Origin: Alphaproteobacteria bacterium
Lineage (GTDB): Bacteria > Pseudomonadota > Alphaproteobacteria > Micavibrionales > SZUA-601
Assembly (NCBI GenBank): GCA_028290805.1
Contig: JAQGJA010000125.1
Coordinates: forward strand, 1-12,430
Length of the DNA stretch: 12,430 bases
Direction: 5' to 3'
The position numbers and the translations under genes are program-made. Under the pieces are notes generated by a model. The model was given only the letters and a program-made list of their open reading frames with translations, was not told where the DNA came from and searched no databases. Below are positions 1 through 8,400 of this stretch, in pieces (positions within the stretch are counted from its first letter, which is position 1; each line of letters starts with the position of its first letter).

Positions 1-3000
1 TTCCCGTAACCGATTGTGTTGGTAAACCCCGCCTGAAAACCGACAAAGGTATTGTTACTGGCCGTCGTGGTAAGGCGGCCCGCGCTTTGCCCGAGGAAAA
101 CGTTGTTGCTGCCTGTCGTATTGTTAAGGCCGGCATCTTCGCCGACAAACGTATTTAAAGTTCCTGTGGTATTCGCTGCACCTGTATCGTCGCCAATAAT
201 GACGTTACGGATACCGGTCGTGGTTGCACCCCCCGCGTTTTGCCCGATAAAGGTATTGCTGCGGCCGGTTGTGTTCTGAAGTCCGGCGCCATCGCCGATA
301 AAGACGTTGTCGAAACCCGTGGTATTGGCGGTTCCTGCATTTGCCCCCATGAATGCGTTGGCCGCCCCCGTCGTAGTGGAAAGCCCTGCCTGGGATCCAA
401 TAAAGGTATTGGAGGTTCCAGTGCTGACCGCACCGGCGCCGGTGCCGAAAAAGGTGCTTTTATCCGCCGCACCGCCCGCATCGGTGGCTTTGCCCGCGGC
501 GATGCCCAGATAGGTATTATTTGTCCCGCGATACCCCAGGAATGGATCGGCGGCGGCGTTGATTTCAATGATGCGCTTGCTGGCCGGGACATTATCGGCA
601 TTCAGGGGCAGGGTAATGCTGCTTCCGCTATTGGCGGTGGTCGAGGCACTGAGGACGCCATTGGCGTCGGCCACAACGGCGCGGCTGCCGGTACCGGCGA
701 GGGTCGCAATGCGGATATTGCCCGTTGCCCCATTGATGGCAAGTTTGGGAGTCCCATCAATATTAAGGCTGATTCCATAGGCGCTGCCGCTTTCAATTGT
801 GCCGTATCCATCTCCGGTAGAGGAGAGTCCTATATTGATTCCCGCAGCATCAAGTCTTGTGCGCGACCCGTTATTCGAATTCTGAAACACTAGAGTCCCA
901 GTGGTGGTTGAATAAAAAACAGTGCCGGACATTGAAATACTTCCAGCCACATCCAATTTTTGTGCTGGTGCCGTCGTCCCGATGCCGACATTGCCGCCCT
1001 GTCTTACTGTCAATGAACTTGCGTCGCCATAGTTTTGCAAAGAAAGATAGGAGTTTGCAGGGGTCACGGTGTCTACAGTCGCGCCCAGGCTGCCGCCTGC
1101 GCCCACTGCAATATTCGAACCTAAATATATGAAAGGCGCAGTTCCGCCACCCAGAAACCAGGCAACGTCATTACCAGTTGATGTAACATGCAATTTTGCA
1201 CCCGGCGATACCGTGCCAATGCCGACATTGCCGGTGCTTCCTGCGAATAAGGTCGGGGCCGAATCGGCAGACGCGCCGCCGATGCCAACGCTTCCGGCGC
1301 GCGTGGTGGAAAACATTCTTACCTGCGCGCCATTCACTGCGTCATTGATCGCATCGATCGTAAACAGACCTCCCGCATTATTGAACCGGTAATTTTTTAA
1401 ATCGGCCGCCCTCGAACTGTCAGTGAAAAGAAATTCCGGCGAAGTTCCCGAAATACTCAGCAGCCTGAGAGGGGAAGCGGTTCCAATGCCGACATTGCCG
1501 GCGGTGCCATTAAGGGAGCCTTTGATCGTCAGGGCAGGAGTTGTTCCAGCAAGGTTTTCGGTACTGAAACGCAGGTCGCCTCCATCAAGGCCGTTTAGCC
1601 CTGCCCAGGACTGGCCGCCATTGCTGGTTGTAGTAAATTGATATCGTTTTGCATCTGTCGTGTTGTTCAGCAATACAGATGTTCCAGCAGCACCGGATAC
1701 TGTCAATTTTTCCGCAGGCGTTGCCGTCCCGATCCCCAGCCGCTTGTTTGTATTGTCCCAGAAGAAAGCACTGTCCGCGGCGAGGGCATTGGCGTTGTTA
1801 AACTGGACCTGGCCGGTGCTGCCTGCGGCGCCCCCTGCATTACCGCCGGCGGCGGCGTCGCCAAAGACTTCGGAAAGGGTGCGGTATTTGATCACGCCGC
1901 CTTCATCGGTCAGAATTTTGGTGCCCGCCGTCGTCTGGTGCGGGTTCACGGCGGTGACTGCGCCGGTCAGGGAGATGGCACCGGCCACGCTCAACGTTGC
2001 CCCATTCCAGAGGAAATTATTGCTGCCGCCGATCTGGTCCTGGGCCACGCCAAAGGCTACCTGGTTCAAAGCGATATTACCAGTAATGCCGTTATTGCCG
2101 GTGGAGGAGGCAATCAGTTTCCCATTGGCGTCGACAACGACCATGCGTTGCCCGGTACCCGCGAGGCCCGACATGGTAATATCACCATTGCCTGCAATCG
2201 TCATTCGGGATGTCGGCGTATAATCCGTATCGATTGTAAGCCCGGTATTTGCCAGGAAATCTATGCTTCCTGAATCGTTAAAACGAATGGCATTCCCTGT
2301 TGTATGTTTCGAACGCCACAAATTGCTGTTATAATAAAACGCATTCCCACCGATAAACGAGCCACTCACTGTCGCAATGCGGCCCAGCATTAAACCCAAT
2401 TCGGTTCCCGGATAACCAATCCTTGCTCCGACATAAGGTCCGGCTTCACCTTTAATGTCCAGCTTGAACAAAGGACTGCCCGTACCGATCCCTAAACGAT
2501 AATTCGTTTTATCCCAGAAAAAATTGCTGTTGCCAGCCAGGAATCCGCCATCATTATATTGCACGGTGCCGTCAGTGCTTGCCGCCGTACCACCGCTGCC
2601 GCCTGCGGCCGCGCTAAGAACGCCGCTGGCATCGACAACAATTGGACGGGTCCCGGTTCCGGCAAGATTCGAAAGCGTCACAACACCTGAAATGCGTGCC
2701 GTACCGGACACATCAAGCTTATAGCTTGGGTTGGTAAGGCCGATACCGACATTCCCGCGCGTGGCGCTGAATATAGCGCCGTTTTCACTGTATAACGAAT
2801 TTCGGGTATTGGTTGTCGCGCTGCCCGAACCAATATAGACCACCGCATTAGAGGAAGGCCCCGTCGTTCCGGCGATGCTGTTGATTGAGAGATGTGTGCT
2901 TTGGGCGGGATAGCCCGTTGTGTCGTCAACAACACCCATGATCATTCCCACAGTATTAGCCCCACCGCCAAACGGGCGGCCTGTAGAAAAACTCATAATT

Positions 3001-4676
3001 CCGCCCCACGGATATGTTAGGAACCGAATTGAGCCTTTTTCCGAGAAGGTACCACCACCAGCATCCCCCCGGAAAACCAGAGCCTCTAGCTGACCAGAAG
3101 GCGGTGAGGTTGTCGTATCAAAATTTATTTGGGGCGTTGTGGCCTTGATTGTTAGTTCATTTTCTATTTGCGCAGCTCCGGTGGCTCGGAAAGTTCCATT
3201 GACATCCAATTTTTTTGTCGGCGTCGTAGTCCCGATACCTACATTCCCGGTATTGTAATAAATATCGCTACCGGTAGTCGTCCATTGCGAGGACCCAGGG
3301 ATAGAGCCACCACCTCCACCGGACAGGGGCGTCGGAGCCCAGGCAGTTCCGTTCCAGACCAACAAATCATTTATGGCCGGAGCAGTGCTGACCATGGCGC
3401 GCCCCTGGAGGCGGGTAACGGTGTTCGCCAAAAGCGATCCGGTCACATCGCCACTGAGGCTGAGCGAACCGGGTGCCCATTGAGTGCCGTTGAATACCAG
3501 TGCTTCGCCCGTGCCCGGCGTAGTGCTCGCAACCGGGATGCCGCGCAGCCCAGTTACTGTAATGGCTGCATGCGTTGCATCAGTACGAATTAAACTGATA
3601 TCCCCCGTGACAAGTGGCAAGCGTGAGGGATCTAGCCGTCCTGCATTTATATTCGCTGCATCCTGGTAATAAGCCCCATGCTGCCCGTCCAGGTAATCGG
3701 CATTCAGGTTGGTGACCAATGCCGTGCTGGTCGTGGCAAGCGTGGTAAAACTTCCAGCCGCCGGGGTGGTGGTGCCGATGGCGACATTATTAATGGCGCT
3801 GAGGCCGCCCGTGCCGGTCAGGCTGATCAGCCCGTTGCCGACCAGGCTGGTAAAGGAGCCGGCGGCGGCGGTGGACTGCCCGATCGGCGTGCTGTTCAGC
3901 CCGCCGGAAATGACGCCAACGCCGGTTACCGTTAATGTGCCGCCTGCAGAAAGATTGGTTCCGGCAGAGATTGCACCTGTAACGGTGAGGTTGCCGTTGA
4001 TCATCCCGCTGCCGCCGACCTGCAGGGCCTCGCTGCCGGGAGTGACGATATTGCCGACGATGATGGAATCGCCGCCATATTCGATCTTGTTCTCATTGCC
4101 CAGATCTGTGCGTTTTTTCCACAATTCCAAAGCCTGGGCCTGTTCAAAGGTATATTTTTCAACGATATCGTCGCTGCCCGCCGCCGAGGTGACATAGGTC
4201 GGATCGGCCGAACAGGTGGTATTGAAAATGCGGTTGGGTCCTGCGGAAATAACGGCCAGCACGATCTTATCATTAAAGCCCGTCGCCGCACCGGCCAGGT
4301 GGTCGGCTGCGCCGCTTGTGCCATGGTCCCAGACGCAATAACCGTAAGGAATATGCCAGGGATCGATTTTGGAAGCGCCGATCGTCGAGGGGATACCGCC
4401 GCCGCCGATAGGCTTAGGCGTGCAAGCAGAATCAAAGCCAGGCGGCTCGCCGATATCGTCATTATCGGGATCGGTTGCGCTGCGCATCAGCATTTTGGCG
4501 GCAAGGGAGATTTCAGAAACGGCCTTGGTCTTCATGCTGACCATGGCGGCAGAGCGGACCGGTCCGCTTAACAGGTTATAAGTGGCAAAGGATAAGAACC
4601 CGATGGCCGCAATCCCGATAAAAAGCGCGGTAAGGACGCTGCCGCTCTCGCTATGTCTTTGATTTCCGTTATTCAT
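1..4676 (-). CDS. Giant membrane-anchored tail-fibre-like surface protein (partial, C-terminus beyond left edge)
   Basis: The frame starts at ATG 4676-4674 with an AGGA ribosome site 7 bases upstream, and no stop occurs in 1,558 codons down to the left edge. Residues 13-36 form one hydrophobic helix (SGSVLTALFIGIAAIGFLSF), preceded by a short polar N-terminus. Residues about 40-210 are a non-repetitive head with the only three cysteines (C85, C114, C155). From about 210 on, the protein is Gly/Thr/Ser/Asn-rich and built from motifs typical of phage tail fibres and S74-type fibres: AxGSFTxL, LNADYLDGQHGAYY (about 324-337), paired W-N-G-T-x-W-A-P modules, at least six NVGIGTxxPxxKLDV-type units (near 478, 642, 729, 982, 1150 and 1229, plus a variant near 1061), and a terminal 17-residue tandem repeat. 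In this class such fibres usually trimerise and often end in an S74 autochaperone, which would lie outside the window. I infer a cell-surface adhesin or fibre. A prophage origin is less likely because the N-terminus is a membrane anchor and no phage genes are adjacent. Confidence 0.85.
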   Translation of the reverse strand, partial: MNNGNQRHSESGSVLTALFIGIAAIGFLSFATYNLLSGPVRSAAMVSMKTKAVSEISLAAKMLMRSATDPDNDDIGEPPGFDSACTPKPIGGGGIPSTIGASKIDPWHIPYGYCVWDHGTSGAADHLAGAATGFNDKIVLAVISAGPNRIFNTTCSADPTYVTSAAGSDDIVEKYTFEQAQALELWKKRTDLGNENKIEYGGDSIIVGNIVTPGSEALQVGGSGMINGNLTVTGAISAGTNLSAGGTLTVTGVGVISGGLNSTPIGQSTAAAGSFTSLVGNGLISLTGTGGLSAINNVAIGTTTPAAGSFTTLATTSTALVTNLNADYLDGQHGAYYQDAANINAGRLDPSRLPLVTGDISLIRTDATHAAITVTGLRGIPVASTTPGTGEALVFNGTQWAPGSLSLSGDVTGSLLANTVTRLQGRAMVSTAPAINDLLVWNGTAWAPTPLSGGGGGSIPGSSQWTTTGSDIYYNTGNVGIGTTTPTKKLDVNGTFRATGAAQIENELTIKATTPQINFDTTTSPPSGQLEALVFRGDAGGGTFSEKGSIRFLTYPWGGIMSFSTGRPFGGGANTVGMIMGVVDDTTGYPAQSTHLSINSIAGTTGPSSNAVVYIGSGSATTNTRNSLYSENGAIFSATRGNVGIGLTNPSYKLDVSGTARISGVVTLSNLAGTGTRPIVVDASGVLSAAAGGSGGTAASTDGTVQYNDGGFLAGNSNFFWDKTNYRLGIGTGSPLFKLDIKGEAGPYVGARIGYPGTELGLMLGRIATVSGSFIGGNAFYYNSNLWRSKHTTGNAIRFNDSGSIDFLANTGLTIDTDYTPTSRMTIAGNGDITMSGLAGTGQRMVVVDANGKLIASSTGNNGITGNIALNQVAFGVAQDQIGGSNNFLWNGATLSVAGAISLTGAVTAVNPHQTTAGTKILTDEGGVIKYRTLSEVFGDAAAGGNAGGAAGSTGQVQFNNANALAADSAFFWDNTNKRLGIGTATPAEKLTVSGAAGTSVLLNNTTDAKRYQFTTTSNGGQSWAGLNGLDGGDLRFSTENLAGTTPALTIKGSLNGTAGNVGIGTASPLRLLSISGTSPEFLFTDSSRAADLKNYRFNNAGGLFTIDAINDAVNGAQVRMFSTTRAGSVGIGGASADSAPTLFAGSTGNVGIGTVSPGAKLHVTSTGNDVAWFLGGGTAPFIYLGSNIAVGAGGSLGATVDTVTPANSYLSLQNYGDASSLTVRQGGNVGIGTTAPAQKLDVAGSISMSGTVFYSTTTGTLVFQNSNNGSRTRLDAAGINIGLSSTGDGYGTIESGSAYGISLNIDGTPKLAINGATGNIRIATLAGTGSRAVVADANGVLSASTTANSGSSITLPLNADNVPASKRIIEINAAADPFLGYRGTNNTYLGIAAGKATDAGGAADKSTFFGTGAGAVSTGTSNTFIGSQAGLSTTTGAANAFMGANAGTANTTGFDNVFIGDGAGLQNTTGRSNTFIGQNAGGATTTGIRNVIIGDDTGAANTTGTLNTFVGEDAGLNNTTGSNNVFLGQSAGRLTTTASNNTFVGFQAGFTNTIGYG
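3..533 (-). repeat. 17-residue (51-bp) tandem repeat within the fibre gene
   Basis: The minus-strand translation repeats N-T-T-G-x-x-N-x-F-[ILMV]-G-x-x-A-G. The glycine codon after the F-hydrophobic pair falls at plus positions 504, 444, 396, 345, 294, 243, 192, 141, 90 and 39. The first spacings are 20 and 16 codons, and the following seven are exactly 17 codons each. The DNA copies are diverged, so this is an old protein repeat rather than a recent DNA expansion. The array probably continues beyond the left edge. The shape resembles the short Gly-terminated repeats of YadA-like heads and S74 fibres, which form stacked beta coils; that structural reading is inference. Confidence 0.85.
3318..3563 (-). 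repeat. Two tandem WNG-x-W-A-P modules in the fibre
   Basis: Two consecutive modules of about 40 residues share the pattern V-T-x-L-x-G-x-x-[VM]-x-S-T-x-P, followed about ten residues later by [FW]-N-G-T-x-W-A-P. The first reads VTGLRGIPVASTTP then VFNGTQWAP. The second reads VTRLQGRAMVSTAP then VWNGTAWAP. Modules of this kind are common in bacterial and phage fibres. They mark the transition from the N-terminal shaft to the NVGIGT-type repeats. Confidence 0.7.
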
Positions 4677-4683
4677 GGTAAAA

Positions 4684-4687
4684 TCCT
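4684..4687 (-). promoter_or_regulatory. Ribosome binding site of the giant fibre gene
   Basis: AGGA on the minus strand sits 7 bases before the ATG at 4676. This supports that start and shows that the N-terminal membrane segment belongs to the protein. Confidence 0.6.
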
Positions 4688-4804
4688 GTAATCGCCATTC
4701 TCGCATATAAACGTTAATTTAAGGACAAAGTATTGCCACTTGTTTAATATACAGGAAACGGGCCGCGCTAAGGCACAGGATCAGGTTTATAAAAGCCTTT
4801 AAGG

Positions 4805-4918
4805 TCAGCTTTGCGGGGCAAAGCGCTGGACCATGGCGACGACGCGGCTTTCGGTCACCGGTTTTTTCAAGACGCCGACACAGCCCAATTTCGAGGCGCG
4901 GGTCAGCACATCGGTCTA
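4805..4918 (-). pseudogene. Severed C-terminal part of the response regulator receiver domain
   Basis: In the same frame as the upstream 86 codons, the sequence after TAG reads TDVLTRASKLGCVGVLKKPV and continues TESRVVAMVQRFAPQS to a TGA at 4807-4805. This is a textbook receiver C-terminus (helix 4, strand 5 with the L-K-K-P motif, helix 5). Neither a frameshift nor any degradation is seen: a single codon separates it from the N-terminal part. I see no ribosome site for independent translation. Confidence 0.8.
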
Positions 4919-5176
4919 ATCGTCGCCGGTGATCATAATGACGGGAATAGTTAGATCCAGCGCGTTGAATTCCTCGAGGAAAGAAAATCCGCCCATTGGC
5001 TGCATCTGCAGATCCAGTAAAATCGCGGCCGGTTTTTCACTGGCGATCATGTTCAGGGCTTCCTGGCCGTCGCCGGCCTCGGCCGTCTCGTAGCGCGCCT
5101 TTTCCAGAAACGCCGCCAGCAGGAAACGAAACGGTTTATTGTCATCGACGATTAAAATTTGCGGCGCTTTTGTCAT
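4916..5176 (-). CDS. Single-domain response regulator, truncated by in-frame amber codon
   Basis: This is a CheY/DivK-like receiver domain. The 86 residues before the stop carry the acidic pair D11-D12 (ILIVDDNKPFR), the phosphoacceptor Asp in LLDLQMQPMGG (D55), and the Thr of VIMITGDD (T83). The frame then meets TAG (plus 4916-4918), yet the same frame continues for 36 codons with the remainder of a normal receiver domain, including LKKP with the conserved Lys. The complete domain would be 123 residues, the usual length. As written, the product lacks the alpha4-beta5-alpha5 output face and the conserved Lys, so it should not signal normally. No effector domain is present. The gene has no obvious Shine-Dalgarno. 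It lies divergent from the ribbon-helix-helix gene and upstream, on the same strand, of the giant fibre gene. The amber could be a genuine recent nonsense mutation or a sequence error. Confidence 0.8.
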   Translation of the reverse strand: MTKAPQILIVDDNKPFRFLLAAFLEKARYETAEAGDGQEALNMIASEKPAAILLDLQMQPMGGFSFLEEFNALDLTIPVIMITGDD

Positions 5177-5210
5177 GCGCGTAGTGTAGAAGCATAAAAG
5201 GTAAATTTAA
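5177..5210. promoter_or_regulatory. Short divergent region between response regulator and ribbon-helix-helix gene
   Basis: Only 34 bases separate the two divergent start codons. On the plus strand an AAAGG ribosome site lies 9 bases before the ATG at 5211, and the surrounding bases are A/T-rich. Promoters for both genes must lie here or overlap the neighbouring coding sequence. I could not define a convincing -35/-10 pair. Confidence 0.35.
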
Positions 5211-5414
5211 ATGAAAAAACGCTCCGTCACCGTCGCCGGCCACCGCACCAGCCTGTCCCTGGAAGAAGCTTTCTGGGATGAACTCAAGCAGCTGGCCGCT
5301 GCACGCGGGCAAAGCCTGAATATATTGGTAACAGAGATCGATAAAGAGCGGGACTTATCGATCAATCTTTCCAGCGCCTTGCGGTTATTCGTGCTGGCGG
5401 AATTGAAGAAGTAG
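5211..5414 (+). CDS. Ribbon-helix-helix domain protein (RHH_4-like)
   Basis: This 67-residue protein has the standard form of the small alphaproteobacterial RHH_4 family. A basic beta strand (KKRSVTVAGHRTSLSL) is followed by helix 1 (EEAFWDELKQLAAARG), a turn, and helix 2 (SLNILVTEIDKER), with a short C-terminal N-L-S-S-A-L-R-L-F-V-L segment that is characteristic of the family. Ribbon-helix-helix dimers usually insert the beta ribbon into the DNA major groove, so a small transcriptional regulator is likely, but the target is not visible. The length matches the family. The start is supported by an upstream AAAGG. The gene is convergent with asmA, 7 bases away, and divergent from the response regulator. 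It ends with TAG, so TAG is used as a normal stop in this genome. Confidence 0.85.
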   Translation: MKKRSVTVAGHRTSLSLEEAFWDELKQLAAARGQSLNILVTEIDKERDLSINLSSALRLFVLAELKK

Positions 5415-5421
5415 CGAGAAT

Positions 5422-8400
5422 TTACTTCCCGCCGCCCAGTAAATTCTGCAGCATCTGGCCGCCCAGTTGTTTTAATGCATCTTCCGGCTTGACCGCTTGC
5501 GGGGCGGGGGCTGCCGGGGGTGTCGGCGCGGTGGGCGGGGTTATGGGCGCAACGCCGGCTGCGTTTGCAGGCGGAGCATCGGTTGCAGGCGCAGCCGGGG
5601 TTTGCGCCGGGGCTGCGGCAGGCGCAGGGGAAGGAACGCCGAGTAATTTACCCAGTTTTTCCTGGACTTTTTCCTGCAGTTTCTCGGTCGCTTTTTGCGC
5701 AAAGAAATTGGTAAAGCTGCCGGTGTCAAAGCTCTTTTTGGGGTCGTTCATCGGTCCGCGAATAAACAGGGTCAGCGGCGGCAGGTTGCGCTGTTCGACA
5801 AAGGTGATGGTTCCTGCAAGATCGACCTGTTTTGTCGGCAAAGGAATAGTGCCTTTGACATCCATCGCGGTTTTTTGCGTCCGGATCACGGTATCGCGCA
5901 CATTGACAATGCCGTTGCGAATCTCGACCGGCATGGTGACATCGCTGATGGCGGTTTCACCGCCTGCGCGGGCCTGTTCGACGATCGCGGCAAAATCGCT
6001 TAAAGAATTGGGGCGGTCCAGTTTGGCGGCCAGCCCGTCCAAATCGATGCCGTTAACCACACCGCCCGTAATGCGGATTTCACCATCACCATTAAGGCTG
6101 TTGATAATTTCAAATGGGGACGCGCCGTTGAAATTGAATTTCTGGGTCAGGTCCAGCGTGCCGCGATTAAACGGCTTGCTGCCCAAAGCGATGAAAAGCT
6201 TGGCGGCATCGGCATTATTGATACCGATGGTGAAATCGCCGCGATGCGCCTGGCCTTCGGCACCGGGGGCCAATTGGCCGTTAATGTTGAACGGGCTGGC
6301 ATTGAACAGATTGCCTTTCAGGCGGCGCATATTCAGGTTGCCGTTTTCGAAATTGATCGTGGCGCCAAAACCGTTGACGACGAATTTCTTGTATAATAAT
6401 TCGCCGATCTCGACATTCGCCATTCCGGCCGTATTGCGCAAAAAGCTGAGATCGATCGGTTCTTTGGACCAGCCTTCATCCGTCTGTTTTGGCTGGGTCG
6501 TATCGACGGCTGCCGCACTGGTCTGGGTATCGTCGCCCATCAGGGCGGCCAGGGCCAGTTTATCGCCATGGATATTGGCATCGATGGTTTTCGTGTCGCG
6601 GTCGAAGATCAGGTTCACATTACCCTGCAACGCCCCGGCCGAACCCAGTTTCAGGTCCAGATCCTTGGCTTTAAAGGTGTTCTTGCCATAGGTCAGATTG
6701 GTCCGCAGGGCAAAGGCGCCCAGATCGACATTGGGCGTGAGGCCGGCGAAATTGCGTACGATAGTGGCGGTTTCAGGGTGCGCAATATCGACATTGCCGA
6801 TAAATTCCGGACTGTTGCTCAGGTTGCTAGCCGTGCCGTTGACGGCGATTTTGCCCTGGTCGATCGTGCCATTCAGGCCGATTTTCAGGTTATTGGCGTC
6901 GCCGTCTATTTGCGCATCGAATTGCGAGGCGCCAAGATTTTTGGCTTTTTCATTACCCAAAGCCTTTAAAGTGCCGCTTAAATCCGGGGTTGTACCATGC
7001 AGGACGAAATTGGCGCCGCCAAGCGGGCTGAGGCGGTCGATCTTGCCATTCCCGGTAAGGACCATCCCGCCCAGATCGCCGATATTGGCTTGTTGCAATT
7101 GCATGGCGTTGCCGCTGATATTGGACTGGATCGACACGTTTTTCGCTGTTTTATCATGATAGGTAATGCTTTCCAGATTGGCACTGATCCGTGCCTTGAA
7201 ACCATCCAGCACGGCCAAAGGATCGGCCGGAACGACCGCAGGTCCAGTGGCTCCACCGGGAATAGCGGCCTGGACCGGTGGCGCAGGTTCGGCCGGGGTG
7301 GGAGCGGTATCGCCCGGCTTGCCGATAAAGGCATCGACATTAAGGGCGGACCCTTTCAGGGCGATGACCAAAGCCTCGTCTGCATGCGGCGTATAAACAA
7401 TATCGCCCTGGACACTTTGCTTGTTCTGGCTGACCTGGAACGGGTCTAAACGCAGGTTTTCGCGGCTGAGGTTAAGCGTCGTCTGGACGCTGATTGGCGT
7501 GGCCAGCGGCGTGCCTTCTTTGCCCATCGCGGCTTGGAAATTCTGGGTCGTGATCTTGGCCTTGATCATGGCATTGGCGATTTTGCCGTCCTGGCGGATC
7601 GGCAACTCACCCTGCAATTGCACCGACGTATTGCCGGGCAATTTGGCTTCGATATTCTGGATGGTCATGCCTTTGGCACCCGACGAAATGGCGATGCGCA
7701 CATCGCGCATCATCGGCTGGCCGGGAAGGGGAAGCTGGGCTGCCGTCACGACGAGATTAAGCGGCGACAAGGGCAGCTCGGTCTCAAGGAAATCAGTGGC
7801 TGAGGCGAAATTCTTTTCCAGGCTTTGCGCCAGCGTGTCCGTTTTCGGCTCTTTGTTCTCTTTGGCATCAGCGGCTGGCGCCACTTGTTGCGCCATATCA
7901 GGGGGCAGGACGACGTTTTTTAGGTCGATGGTGATCGATTTTTTGGTTTTCAGATCGGCCAGGAAAGAACCCGAAATTTCAGCTTCGCCGGCGCGCAGGA
8001 CCAGGTTGTTGATGCGTGCCTGGTCATTTTTATATTCCAGCAAGCCGTTAACGGCGTTCTTGCCGCGCAGGAAAGGCGGCAGGGTTGGCGCAACGCCGTC
8101 CTCGCTGATCGCGCCCAGGATTTTTGGCAGGTCGTTGATGCCGATGGCGGTTTCCGCTTTGGCGCTCATGGTCTTGCCTTTTTGAATCTGGCCGTTCAGA
8201 TCGGCGCGGCCCGCATCATTCAGGATGGTCAGCGCCAGTTTGAAGGGAATTACCCCGTCGGCTTCGCGGGGCAGATTGTCGATCGTGCCTTCAAAAGCCA
8301 CGGGCAATTTGTCCAGTACCGTAATCGTCCCATTCCCGGTCACAGGACCTTGGAGGGAGGCCAAAGTGAATTTACCGGTGATGGGCCCAATTGTATCCTG

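Noticed and set aside
3..533. 51-bp periodic DNA considered as CRISPR or tandem DNA repeat
   Set aside because: The DNA copies are diverged and conserve only coding positions in one open frame. The periodicity is a protein repeat.
240..893. Plus-strand open frame of 217 codons
   Set aside because: Antisense to the continuous fibre frame. Its Gly/Ala/Asp-rich translation mirrors the repeat codons, and it has no recognisable domain or ribosome site.
1638..2273. Plus-strand open frame of 211 codons (and an overlapping 187-codon frame)
   Set aside because: Antisense shadow of the repetitive fibre gene. The composition follows from the opposite strand, with no domain or start signal.
4700..4730. 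TTAA-containing tract upstream of the fibre gene considered as a CtrA site
   Set aside because: The TTAA half-sites are too close together and do not have the 7-base spacing expected for CtrA.
4792..4812. Possible hairpin (AAAGC / GCTTT arms) at the end of the response regulator
   Set aside because: Only five base pairs, mostly A-T, around an 11-base loop, overlapping the stop codon and lacking a proper T-run. Not a credible terminator.
4916..4918. Genome-wide reassignment of TAG as a sense codon to explain the amber
   Set aside because: The neighbouring ribbon-helix-helix gene ends in TAG at the family's normal length, so TAG works as a stop here.
5489..6691. Plus-strand open frame of 400 codons
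   Set aside because: Lies entirely antisense to asmA, which has clear family motifs over the same bases. The length results from stop-poor high-GC complement.
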